In this document: piece by piece, positions 1-8,789 of the stretch
Position numbering within the stretch: position 1 is the first letter of the stretch
How the letters are laid out: each line of letters opens with the position of its first letter
Source of the DNA: Phytophthora colocasiae
Lineage: Eukaryota; Oomycota; Peronosporomycetes; Peronosporales; Peronosporaceae
Assembly: GCA_018806915.1 (NCBI GenBank)
Contig: JAGKQI010000090.1
Location: 2,418,001 to 2,482,000, forward strand
Direction of reading: 5' to 3'
DNA length: 64,000 nt
Translations under genes and position numbers: made by a program
Notes under the pieces: model-generated
Databases searched by the model: none
The model's input: the letters and a program-made list of their open reading frames with translations, nothing else
What the model was told of the DNA's origin: nothing

Positions 1-2262
1 CGACGTAGAAGGTCGGGTGGAGCCTCATGCTGGACGGTATGTCCAGCCGGTACGCGTTGCCGTGCCGTTCAAGTACTTTGAACGGCCCAATGAATCTTGG
101 AGCAGGCTTGCTTGCTCCAAAGTCAGACACTGCATGTCTAGGTAGGTTTTGTGTAGCTAACAAAACTAATGAACCCTTTTCGAATTCATTTGTGTTGCCT
201 CTACCAACAGTATCAGCGTTCAGCTTCTGTCGATCGACAGAAGCTGCGATAGCATCCTGGACAAACCGTATGACGGCTTGTCTTCGCTGGACAAAGTCTA
301 GCGCACCCGAGCTGAATCCTTTCAGCTTGTCGCCCTTGTCAGCAGCAGGCCCTGCCTGCTCGCTATCATCTCTCATGTCTGTGCCCGGCACAGACATCGC
401 GCGCTCGTTCCTGCTCGAACGAGACGTCGCACGCGTCACCGCAGCTGATAGTGTGCTGCTATCAGTTGCATTCTGCGGTTGTTCGGACGCAACCGTAGAT
501 CCTCCCCCACTTAAGGAGGAAGCTACCCCGCCGAGCATGCTCGGCAATCGTGGATGCCTCATGGCATTCACGTAGAACGGTGTATGCCCTGTCGAGTCAT
601 GCACCGAGTTGTTGATGGCAAATTCTGCCATCGGCAAGCACTCGCTCCAATGCGGGAACGAGTGAGCGTAGCTCTTCAGCGTGTCACCCAGTACGCGGTT
701 GACACGTTCGGTCTGTCCGTCCGTCTGCGGATGATCCGCAGTCGACATTGACAATTGTGAACCAAGAAGTGTAAACACTTCTTGCCAGAACCGCGCTGTG
801 AAGCGTGGATCACGGTCCGACACAATGTCGAGCGGCATGCCATGGTGTTTGAACACCATGTCAACAAACAGTCGCGCAGTCTGCGCGGCTGTAACAGTAG
901 CCGGGACGGCAGCAAGATGAACCATCTTGCTGAATCTGTCCACAAAGACAACGATGCCCGTCCTCCGCTTGCTGTCAGGCGGAAGACCGAAGACAAAGTC
1001 CATGGACATGGACTGCCAACACTCCGACGGAGTCGGTAGTGATTGAAGAGGAGCCTGCGAGAACTGCGCAGGCTTCACGCGTTGACAAACCTCGCAAGCA
1101 CGGACGTACTTGCGCACCCACTTGTACTGGTGGTGCCAGTAGAAGTCACGCGTGAGAAGAGTGTATGTCTTCTCACGCCCCGGATGCCCTGCCGTGGGGG
1201 CATCGTGATACTCGAACATGATCCTCAACCGGAGGTCATGATCATTCGGAACGACAATGCGATCCGCATTGTCGTCTACTGCACTGTACAACAGTAGGCC
1301 TTCGTGTACACGATAGCGGTGTACACGAGCTCGAAGATGAGGGGTTAGCTTCCGACGTGCCACGTCGGAAGGTGCTGCGAGGAACTCCAGCAGCCCCTTC
1401 GCGTCTGCATCCCTTGCATACGCGTTCTTCACGTCGTCAATCAACGTTGACGACGGCACACTTGTCCTCACGACGCCAACGCTGTTGGCGTCGACCGTCT
1501 CCGCATAGTCAGGTCGACGCGTTATCGCGTCGGCCACTACATTGAGTCTTCCGGGTTTGTACTCCACCCGGAAGTTGTACTCCGCGAAGAAGGACAACCA
1601 TCTCGCCATACGTTGCGAGATGTGCGGCGACTTAATCGCCGTACGCAATGATGCGTGGTCTGTATAGACCACGAACGGTCTACTCCCAAGTAGATACACT
1701 CGGAACTTTGCGAGTGCATACTTCATGGCAAGGAGCTCCTTGTCATGTACGGGATAGTTACGCTCAGCTGGCTTCAGCTGACGCGATTGATAGTAGACTA
1801 CACGATCACGCCCTTCGTGATCGTGTTGCATCAATGCACATCCGATTGCAAAGTCGGATGCATCGCACACTACGTGGAATGGACGATCTTGGTCCGCCAC
1901 GGCCAAGATCGGCGCTTCAGTCAAGCCCTGTTTGACTGCACCGAATGCCTCCTCGCACTCGGTCGTCCAAATCCACTCAGCTTCTTTCTTAAGAAGCTGT
2001 GACAACGGGCGAATCTTGCCCGCATAGTTCTCCACGTACTTGCACAAGTACGTGGCAAGCCCAAGGGACTGCCTCAGTTCCTTCACATTGGATGGCGTGG
2101 GCCATTCATTGATCACTCTGACCTTCTCTGGGTCAGGGCGCACGCCGTCTTTCCCCACGAGACACCCCAGCACGGGTATCTCGCTCGCCCCGAAGATACA
2201 CTTCTTCAGGTTCGCATAGAGCTTATGTTTCCTCATAAGCTCTAGCAGCTTCCGGAGATGCA
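1..2262 (-). CDS. pol: RNase H and integrase part of pol, family A copy 1 (partial)
   Basis: Read on the minus strand, the frame after the RT block (one-base shift near 2250) continues towards position 1 and leaves the window. Visible pieces are the RT thumb (HLRKLLELM near 2250), the RNase H aspartate motif VCDASDFAIGCAL near 1865, TDHASLRTAI near 1650, the zinc-binding EYHDAPTAGHPG and CEVCQRVKP of integrase (about 1220-1075), and the integrase core with SMDFVFGLPPDS (about 1000), SDRDPRF (about 820) and HPQTDGQTERVNRVLGD (about 730-680). It ends at the left edge with RLHPTFYV. The spacing fits a Ty3/Gypsy pol of the chromovirus type; the chromodomain itself is visible only in copy 2. Confidence 0.85.
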
Positions 2263-3258
2263 CCTGTGCATCTCAATGTCCGTCTTCCCGTTCACAGCCC
2301 GGCTGTGGACGAACACGTCGTCGAAGTAGCTCGGTGCGAAGTCGCGCACCGAGCGCAATAGATGTGTCACGCATCTATTGAACGTCGCAGGGGCGTTCTT
2401 AAGCCCCTGTGGCATTACGAGCCACTCCCAAAGCATACCGCTTGGAGTGCATACCGCTGTGAGAGGGATGTCCCTCTCACGCATGAGGATTTGGTAGAAT
2501 CCATCACGCAGATCTAGAGCACTGAAGATAGTGCTCAAGGCCATCGAATCGATGATAACATCTTTTCGCGGTATCGGCGTCTGCGCCGGTATCGTCGCAT
2601 CGTTCAGCTTGTTATACGCATGAACGATGCGCCAGCCGCCCTGTGGTTTCTTAACACAGAACGTTGGAGCACTGTGCGGGGACTTTGATTCCCGCACTTG
2701 ACCTGCAAGACGACGACTTTCAAAGAAGTCGTCGATCGCTTGCACTTGTTCACGCGGCAGTGGCCACTGCCGTGTAACACAGTACTTCGTGCCCGGCACG
2801 AGATCAATCTCGTGCTGTACGCCCTTGTCCTTCGGAAGCTCCGAAGGAATCTCGTCCGGGAGTACATCCTTGTACTCCCGCAGAACTTCGTAGTAGGGAC
2901 TCGACCTCAACGAGTCCCAACTCTGCTCTTGGAAGCGCTGCTTCTTAGTCTTCGCACTGAGGGAGTCATCACCCTCAGTGATCCCATCGACGACGAGCTG
3001 CTTCAGCTCTTCGGCCTCGCGCTCCACTCTCTCGATATCCGAGAGAATGCAAATTTGTTCGATGCGTCCATCGTACAAGTCTCGTGCGAAGCGCTTCCAA
3101 CTCATCGTTGGAAGTGCGGTCAACGCCGACGCACTCGTCGGCGGATTCTCCAACCGCATCCTCTGGTACTGTAACCCAGTACCAGTACGTGTCAAGACGT
3201 TCAACGTCTCGACACTCGGTGGCTTCATCCGCTCCCGGAGCGGATGAAGCAACCGCAT
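2242..3258 (-). CDS. pol: Reverse transcriptase part of pol, family A copy 1
   Basis: This open stretch carries the Ty3/Gypsy RT motifs in order: VPGTKYCVTRQWPLPREQ, a SAPTFCVKKPQGGWRIVHAYNKLN palm entry region, ALDLRDGFYQILM with the first catalytic aspartate, MPQGLKNAPATFNR, and SYFDDVFVHS, where FDD takes the place of YxDD. It ends in a premature stop 12 codons after DIEMHRC; one base shift there lets the frame go on into RNase H. The first 90 codons overlap the protease frame (2975-3258); the switch between the two seems to lie near 3080-3110. The ATG at 3258 is only the first methionine of the open frame and probably not a true start. Confidence 0.85.
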   Translation of the reverse strand: MRLLHPLRERMKPPSVETLNVLTRTGTGLQYQRMRLENPPTSASALTALPTMSWKRFARDLYDGRIEQICILSDIERVEREAEELKQLVVDGITEGDDSLSAKTKKQRFQEQSWDSLRSSPYYEVLREYKDVLPDEIPSELPKDKGVQHEIDLVPGTKYCVTRQWPLPREQVQAIDDFFESRRLAGQVRESKSPHSAPTFCVKKPQGGWRIVHAYNKLNDATIPAQTPIPRKDVIIDSMALSTIFSALDLRDGFYQILMRERDIPLTAVCTPSGMLWEWLVMPQGLKNAPATFNRCVTHLLRSVRDFAPSYFDDVFVHSRAVNGKTDIEMHRCISGSC

Positions 3259-4408
3259 CGTCGACTCCCGGAGTCGACGTGCTCTCGCTAGCTTCCTGCG
3301 CTAGCGAGTGTTCGCTTGTACACATATCGTCAGCTCCCAGAGCTGACGCACGTTCGCTAGTTCCCGGAACTAGCAGCGAACGTTCGCCTGTACACGCATC
3401 ATCAGCTCCCGGAGCTGATGCACGATCGCTAGTTCCCAGAACTAGCAGCGACGCGCCAGTGGCGTCAGCTCCCAGAGCTGACGCACGCCTTTCGGTTCCC
3501 CGAATATTATTTGCTTCGTCAACTCCCAGAGTTGACGCGACGTCGTCGGCGCGACCCTTGGAGGCTTGAACTACCTCCAAGGATACCGGTAATACCGGTA
3601 TTTTACCTTCTCTCAGGTGAATGCGATTCACCTGACCATCACTCATGTGACAAACATCATTCAGATGTTTATGCGTCAGGTGATTCACATTCACCTGACC
3701 ATCACTCATGTGACAGCGACCCTTCGGCTCAGATTTCTGAGTCGACACACATTTTCTCCCAACGACTCTCGAAGTCGTTGATGGTCGCCGGCGGCGATCA
3801 GAGGCACCAGCGGCCGCTGCTGCCTTAACTGGGGATCCACATGCACCGGCCGGTGCATGCGCAGCACTGACAGGGCCATCGCTCTCTGTCGCGCATGTGT
3901 TGTTGAAGCGTACGAGCGTACGCTTCTCCCAGTTGATCACAGGGTCATGCCGTGCAAGCCACGGCATGCCTAATACCAAGTCGAACTTATCGTCTAGATC
4001 CAAGACGATGAGATCTTCTACAAACGTCCTTCGTTTGTAAGAGAAGCGCACACGGACTACGCGCTTCTCAGTCCTCACGGTGGCACCTGTTGCCAACCGC
4101 ACCTCCAACACGCCGCGAGGCGTGTCGGCTTCTTCGAAGTCAAGCCTTCGAAGACTTCCCTGTCGAACAAAGTTGTTCGACGCGCCCGAGTCCACTAGGG
4201 CACGAAGAGAGTTCGCTCTCTTCGACATCACGTTCAGGATGACAAGGTTTGGCTTGTCATCTTGCAGCTTACAGCGAGAAACCTTCTCGCTGGGGGCAGC
4301 AGTCCTCATCGTCGCGTGTCCAAGCTCGACACGCGAGACTGCATCACCAGTAGGACGCCCCGCGCCTACTGGTCCTAGGCGTTTTTTGAACGCCCGCCCG
4401 CTGTGCAC
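2975..4408 (-). CDS. Retropepsin-like protease and repetitive linker, family A copy 1
   Basis: The N-terminal third contains a retropepsin: ALVDSGASNNFVRQG (catalytic D-S-G) near residues 70-85, and FDLVLGMPWLARHDP, the conserved ILG-type second motif, near 145-160. After it comes a long low-complexity linker with CHMSDGQVN twice (about 3640-3715) and about five imperfect copies of a 20-24-residue unit with the core RASAxGADD (3190-3545). The C-terminal 60 residues after SNDELEALR are probably out of frame, because the RT frame takes over there. The frame overlaps the gag ORF by 34 bases (4375-4408) in a different phase, an arrangement compatible with ribosomal frameshifting; that reading is inference. 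Confidence 0.75.
   Translation of the reverse strand: MHSGRAFKKRLGPVGAGRPTGDAVSRVELGHATMRTAAPSEKVSRCKLQDDKPNLVILNVMSKRANSLRALVDSGASNNFVRQGSLRRLDFEEADTPRGVLEVRLATGATVRTEKRVVRVRFSYKRRTFVEDLIVLDLDDKFDLVLGMPWLARHDPVINWEKRTLVRFNNTCATESDGPVSAAHAPAGACGSPVKAAAAAGASDRRRRPSTTSRVVGRKCVSTQKSEPKGRCHMSDGQVNVNHLTHKHLNDVCHMSDGQVNRIHLREGKIPVLPVSLEVVQASKGRADDVASTLGVDEANNIRGTERRASALGADATGASLLVLGTSDRASAPGADDACTGERSLLVPGTSERASALGADDMCTSEHSLAQEASESTSTPGVDDAVASSAPGADEATECRDVERLDTYWYWVTVPEDAVGESADECVGVDRTSNDELEALRTRLVRWTHRTNLHSLGYRESGARGRRAEAARRRWDH
3190..3560 (-). repeat. Array of palindromic units encoding a tandem peptide repeat
   Basis: At least nine back-to-back hairpin units of the form arm-CTCCCGGAG-like loop-arm lie here, for example arms 3223-3234 / 3238-3249 (12 bp each, loop CCG). 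Neighbouring units differ in arm sequence (TCGTCGA, TCGCTAG, CGTCAG, CGTTCGCTAG and so on) but share the central TCCC(G/A)GA. On the minus strand they encode the imperfect repeat around RASAxGADD in the linker after the protease. The array is the densest visible form of the inverted-repeat habit of this family. Confidence 0.8.
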
Positions 4409-5352
4409 TCGCGTGCATAGTGACCGATGTTACTACACTTGTAACATCGAACCTTGCCGTATCTACGCTGCTGTTGACCAGCAGTCGTAGCACTCGAGAG
4501 GTCCATAGGTTCCGGACCTCCCGTCTTCACAACAGGACGCGCCGGCTTCGGCGCGTTCGCATGGAGTTTAGCTTGACGCCGGCTAAACTCCTCTTGCATT
4601 GCAAGGCTGATCGCCTCCTCGAGAGTATTCGGATACTCTCGGAAGAGATATGTTTTGACGGGACCATCTCTTAGTCCCTTCATGAACGTGACGACCTTGG
4701 TCGCCTCGTCGATCGGGTTGGCCACTATGTTCGATACCAAGTATCGAGCACGCTGGGCAAAGGTGTGAACATCATCCTTGCCCTGTTGCAGATCGAGAAA
4801 CTCTGCTCTCGATCTGAACTCGTTCTTCGGAGGCTCAAACGCAAGCTTGAGTTCCTCCTTGAACACCTCGTACGTGCTGAAGCACGTAGGATCCGAGAGT
4901 CGGCGCCCATAGGCCCAACTCCTCGCACGTCCGCCAAGACATGACATGGCGAACGCGACCTTCGACATCGGATCGACGATACGTCGAGCCGCAACGGCTG
5001 TGTCGAGTTCGACAAGCCACCGAAGGAGGGTCTCGTCCTCCTTCCCCGTGTAGGTACTCACGTGGAGTTTCAACGACTCCACGCGTGGCTTAGGGGAAGC
5101 CACCGAGGCAGCAACATCTCGTTGCTCCTTAACAATGTACCCCAGAGCAACACCATGTTGCTCTGTCGGCGATAGCGTACGAAGCATCGTCGCTACCGCT
5201 GCCTCTCCAATGACTTGTGAAAGTCTTTGGAGAGCCTCCCACTCTGGATCAGACAGGTGGGCGCAGTCCGTGCGCGTCACGGACATTTGAGGGGTCCCAG
5301 TGGATCCCTCATCCATTGGGGAGTTCTCTACCCCGCGTTCGTATGACTCCAT
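4375..5352 (-). CDS. gag: Gag polyprotein, family A copy 1
   Basis: 325 codons. Residues about 75-260 match the retrotransposon gag fold (LLRWLVELDTAV, VAFAMSCLGGRARSWA, FEPPKNEFRSRAEFLDLQQG, FMKGLRDGPVKTYLF). A single CCHC zinc knuckle, CYKCSNIGHYAREC, sits near the C-terminus. The ATG at 5352 lies 49 bases inside the 5' LTR edge, so the untranslated leader is short. It presumably forms the virus-like particle in which reverse transcription takes place; that is family knowledge. The ORF overlaps the protease frame by 34 bases. Confidence 0.9.
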   Translation of the reverse strand: MESYERGVENSPMDEGSTGTPQMSVTRTDCAHLSDPEWEALQRLSQVIGEAAVATMLRTLSPTEQHGVALGYIVKEQRDVAASVASPKPRVESLKLHVSTYTGKEDETLLRWLVELDTAVAARRIVDPMSKVAFAMSCLGGRARSWAYGRRLSDPTCFSTYEVFKEELKLAFEPPKNEFRSRAEFLDLQQGKDDVHTFAQRARYLVSNIVANPIDEATKVVTFMKGLRDGPVKTYLFREYPNTLEEAISLAMQEEFSRRQAKLHANAPKPARPVVKTGGPEPMDLSSATTAGQQQRRYGKVRCYKCSNIGHYARECTAGGRSKNA

Positions 5353-5383
5353 ACGAACGAACAGCAGTCGGTCGTGGGACGGA

Positions 5384-5399
5384 CTACAAAGTGCTACCA
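5384..5399 (-). other. Probable tRNA primer-binding site, family A copy 1
   Basis: Two bases inside the 5' LTR the minus strand reads TGGTAGCACTTTGTAG. A TGG start next to the LTR is what a primer site for a tRNA CCA end looks like. I could not identify the matching tRNA. Confidence 0.5.
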
Positions 5400-5401
5400 G
5401 G

Positions 5402-5861
5402 TGTAATAGGTCTACCTAGACCTATTAGGTGGCGTACACGCGCGCTTAGGTATATGAGGAAGCGTGCAATTAGAATAGACTTAATTTAAGTATACTTATT
5501 TAAATAAGTATAATTAAATCAAATATAACTAAATTAAACTGCAAAATACCGTAAAATGAGAACTGTTATTGAATTTGGCATAAGCCAATTATGGACCTCC
5601 TAAAACTGTTTGTTATCTATTTCTAAAGGGTCTGCCAACGTGTGGTTGGCAGAAACTCTGCTCAGTGATTGGTAGAAATCCGTTACTTTCTACCAATAAT
5701 ATGCACAAATGCACACGAACCATCCAATAATGTGGTTCGCCCATGTATCCTTTGGTGTGTACAGCACACCAAGGTCTGAGGCCCATTTCCAACCTCTAAC
5801 AGTTATCCTAACTGTTAGAGTTACAAGTGGTACAACCACTTGTACGTGTAACCCCGTTACA
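5402..5861 (-). repeat. 5' LTR of Gypsy family A copy 1 (460 bp)
   Basis: It matches 62165-62624 over the full 460 bp with about six differences. The ends are TGTAA...TTACA on either strand (5-bp terminal inverted repeat). It contains the 22-bp perfect palindrome 5491-5512, and inverted repeats at 5794-5805/5809-5820 (12-bp arms, 3-base loop), 5831 region, 5740-5775 and others. The boundary on the right is abrupt: after 5861 the sequence is family B pol. Confidence 0.93.
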
Positions 5862-6652
5862 AAGACTGCTGAAGCAGCCCAAGGGTTCGCGTGCGGAATA
5901 ACAACAAACGGTCTGGTTCGGTCTGGATGTCTGAGTAGTGGAGTAGAGACTATCTTGCGTTTCAGAATCTCGAACGCCTCTTTCGCACGAGTCAGGTCTC
6001 GTCCAGCACGAATCTGCTCGTCCGTCAGCTCATAGAGGGTAGCAGCAATCACCGGTAGATCCTCAATAAACTTGTTGTAATAGTTGAGGCTTCCCATGAA
6101 ACTCTGAACTCCCTTCAACGTAGACGGAAATGGCAGTTCTTCGACTCCTTTGACAATCTTAGGTGTTGCCCTCAGACCCTCGGCACTGATTTCGTGGGAT
6201 AGGTACGGTATCGACAACTTCCCGAACTCGCTCTTAGGCAAACTCACAGAAATGTTCCAATAGCGAAGCCTGAAAAGCAGGGCATTCAAATCGTCACATA
6301 GTTGGTCCCAAGTCGGTGCTCCATGTGCGATGTCGTCGATGTATGAACTCCTCCCCAGGACTGGGCCCATGCATGTGGGGACGGGAATATTCCTCTGAAA
6401 GACGGTCATCTGACTTGTGAGGGTTGGCATCTCTGAAATCGGAGTATGGTTCTCAGAGTCTGAAAGGTGCTTTTTAGAGTCCTGAGGCTGGAGTTGCAGA
6501 AATTCCAGAACCTCCGCATCAACTTCAGCTTCTCTTCTGGTGACAGTCTCACGAATCCCCACAGGCAATTGTCTAACATAGCCTGATACACAAGAGGGGC
6601 GTTCTTCAGACCAAACGGCATCCTTACCCACTGAAAATGTCCAAACGGGCAA
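5862..6652 (-). CDS. pol: Second half of reverse transcriptase, family B (truncated)
   Basis: From about 6545 leftwards the frame gives EAEVDAEVLEFLQLQPQ, then the catalytic SYIDDIAHG (YxDD), WNISVSLPKSEFG, the HEISAEGLRATPKIV block and SFMGSLNYYNKFIEDLP of the RT connection, ending near RHPDRTRPFVVIPHANPW at the LTR of the inserted element. Translation beyond 5861 reads LTR sequence and is meaningless. The first 35 codons after the ATG at 6652 overlap the other RT frame and only shadow it. Confidence 0.8.
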
Positions 6653-8736
6653 ATGAAAGCTGATATCAGTCGTGCGCGCTCCGTCATCCTGATCGCCCAG
6701 AAACCGCTAGCCATATCCAGGCTCATGAACCACATGGCAGCCTCAAAACCAATTAAGAGATCGTCAATAAGAGGTAGAGGATAACGCGACAGTTGGATGA
6801 AGCCATTCACAATGCGATAGTCGATGCACATCCGTATGTCAATACCATTCTTCTTGAGAACGATCACAATAGGGGATGCCCACGGGGAGTTAGAGTACTC
6901 GATCAAACCAGTTTCTAGGAGTTTCTTTAGAAGCTCGTACACCTTCAGCATGAGATGAGGGGCGACGGATCTCGGACGTTGAGCTACCGGCTTGGCATCT
7001 CCCACATCCAGATCACAGACCACGCCCCTTGCCGGTGCGGGTGCTGCATTGCCATCTCCCAGGAATATTTTCCTGTGATACCTTAGAATATCACGCAGTT
7101 TCTTCTCCATTTCTGGGGTCGTCTTTCCTGGTTCTCCAACATCAGCGCTGTCGATATTACACTCTGGTGTCAATTCTTCCAGCTCAGGCAACATGACCAG
7201 TTGGTCACGTAATTGAGCGAGGAGTTCCGTGCCTTCTCGCATATACACACCTGGCTCCAAGTCCAATTCTTCATTCGAAACATTCATGCACCGCTCGTAT
7301 TCCACTCGTAATTTTTCCACAGGCGTTCCAGGCATCCCCTGAATGGGAATATCCCAGGATTCATCCATTAGGTCGAAATCATCCGCGGGTAACTCAGGGG
7401 TCTGAGAGTCACCTAAGAGACACTCAGGCTTTGAGTCAAGGACGTCACCGGCAATAACAACGGACGAGTCACCAGGGTCTGTATGTGGAGTACTTTCAGA
7501 GGATGTTTCCAAATCTCTGGTATCTGTACTGATGTCCGCACTTCCCGTTGACTCACCGGAGCAACCATCCTCCGTCTGGGTGAATGCATCCCGGGCGAAG
7601 CGTACTCGTTTCACGGTCGGTGGTGACTCTGGTTTCACGAACTGCACTCGAGCGTTGTCAAACCTTGGACGTTGCAGTATTTCAGTCGGCCATGGGTAGT
7701 CCGGGCGATCTACACACGGGGGCTGCGGCATCAGAGCCTCCAACTCCGCCTCTCTCTTCATACGTTTCTTAGTCTCTGGTGACGGGGTGCTTTCCAGAAT
7801 CAGAACCTCCCAATCACGATAGGCAGCGGAACCTGGACGCACGAAACGTCCATGCCTTGGGAAGAAACCATATTCCACGATCCTCGCGACATCAGAAAGT
7901 TCATTGACCCACGTGTTTTTATCAGAGATGTTTACCACGCGAACGGCCACAGGCCAAGATCGGGCCGCATAGATCAGCTGGGTAACCCAGCGATCACCGC
8001 GTCCGGCCCACACGACTTCCCTCTGGGGGTTCGTTGGGCCATAGTCAATTCGGACAATAAACTCCTCACCCGGACTCAGAAGGACAGCCTCACATGGTCT
8101 AACCGACCTGTTACGACCAATGTGATCACCAGGTTCCCAATTACACATCATCACCACTACCTCGTCTGGTAACGATACCAGACCTTCACGAGCACTAATT
8201 CTCACTCCGGCAGCAAACATAAAACCCATTCCCAGAAGCACGTTAATTCCTTCACCGATATTCGCGACCCAAACATCCACAATATATACCACTCTTGGCC
8301 CAAGTGTCAACTTGATCTCAGCGCTGGCACCGATATAGGTTGGAACACCACCCATCCCCGACACTTTGGTCTGCTTGTGCGACTTGAGTCTGAGTCCGAG
8401 CTTACGCGCAAAGTCGTAACTCAGAATATTTATGGTCGCACCAGTGTCCAGAAGAATCTTGGTTCGATGGTCATTCACAGCACCATACACCATCACCACA
8501 TCCCTCTTTGAACGGTCAGGATAGTTGTCTTCCCACCAGCCATAACACTCGCCATCCTTCAACCTGAACGACACTGTGTCGTCTGATGTCAGATCGGTGT
8601 CGTCGGCGATCTCAGGTAACTCGTTCCCTGAGTTTCCAGAAGGTATGGTCGATTCTTGGGCAAAAGTAGTCATGCATTGTTGAGTGTTATCGTGAATCTT
8701 TCTCAGCTCTGGTCCTACACACACTAGAACACACAA
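6406..8736 (-). CDS. pol: Protease and first half of reverse transcriptase, family B
   Basis: 776 codons. A retropepsin lies near residues 85-190 (KILLDTGATINILS, then GINVLLGMGFM). An acidic, serine-rich spacer follows (about 380-470). RT begins near residue 560 (VCDLDVGDAKPVAQRPR), with SPWASPIVIVLKKNG, RMCIDYRIVNGF, FMSLDMASGFWAIRM (first catalytic D) and RMPFGLKNAPLVYQ. The frame is lost after NCLWGFVRLSPEE near 6545; the true continuation is in the next phase. No gag-pol overlap exists: 53 bases separate the gag stop from this ATG. Confidence 0.85.
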   Translation of the reverse strand: MCVLVCVGPELRKIHDNTQQCMTTFAQESTIPSGNSGNELPEIADDTDLTSDDTVSFRLKDGECYGWWEDNYPDRSKRDVVMVYGAVNDHRTKILLDTGATINILSYDFARKLGLRLKSHKQTKVSGMGGVPTYIGASAEIKLTLGPRVVYIVDVWVANIGEGINVLLGMGFMFAAGVRISAREGLVSLPDEVVVMMCNWEPGDHIGRNRSVRPCEAVLLSPGEEFIVRIDYGPTNPQREVVWAGRGDRWVTQLIYAARSWPVAVRVVNISDKNTWVNELSDVARIVEYGFFPRHGRFVRPGSAAYRDWEVLILESTPSPETKKRMKREAELEALMPQPPCVDRPDYPWPTEILQRPRFDNARVQFVKPESPPTVKRVRFARDAFTQTEDGCSGESTGSADISTDTRDLETSSESTPHTDPGDSSVVIAGDVLDSKPECLLGDSQTPELPADDFDLMDESWDIPIQGMPGTPVEKLRVEYERCMNVSNEELDLEPGVYMREGTELLAQLRDQLVMLPELEELTPECNIDSADVGEPGKTTPEMEKKLRDILRYHRKIFLGDGNAAPAPARGVVCDLDVGDAKPVAQRPRSVAPHLMLKVYELLKKLLETGLIEYSNSPWASPIVIVLKKNGIDIRMCIDYRIVNGFIQLSRYPLPLIDDLLIGFEAAMWFMSLDMASGFWAIRMTERARLISAFICPFGHFQWVRMPFGLKNAPLVYQAMLDNCLWGFVRLSPEEKLKLMRRFWNFCNSSLRTLKSTFQTLRTILRFQRCQPSQVR

Positions 8737-8789
8737 CTCTGGGGTAACGCCATGCCCGGCGCGTTTCGGATCCCCATCCGACGGGCATA

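Larger units (their letters stand above)
1..5861 (-). mobile_element. Ty3/Gypsy LTR retrotransposon, family A copy 1 (truncated by window edge)
   Basis: On the minus strand the order is 5' LTR (5402-5861), gag, protease, reverse transcriptase, RNase H and integrase, so this is a Ty3/Gypsy element. It runs off the left edge inside the C-terminal part of integrase. Bases 1-238 match 63763-64000 almost exactly (two differences noted at about 85 and 107), which identifies a second copy at the right edge. The right flank (5862 on) is the pol gene of another Gypsy element, so this is a nested insertion. The whole element, LTR included, is full of short inverted repeats (see findings). Reading-frame changes near 4390, 3100 and 2250 suggest a non-autonomous copy or sequence errors. 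Confidence 0.93.

Noticed and set aside
27..575. Plus-strand 182-codon frame at the left edge
   Set aside because: It is the complement of the Gypsy A integrase region; the minus strand carries the conserved motifs.
3600..3725. Repeats with dyad symmetry that look a little like a CRISPR array
   Set aside because: Only two units, eukaryotic retroelement coding sequence, no spacers of constant length and no Cas genes.
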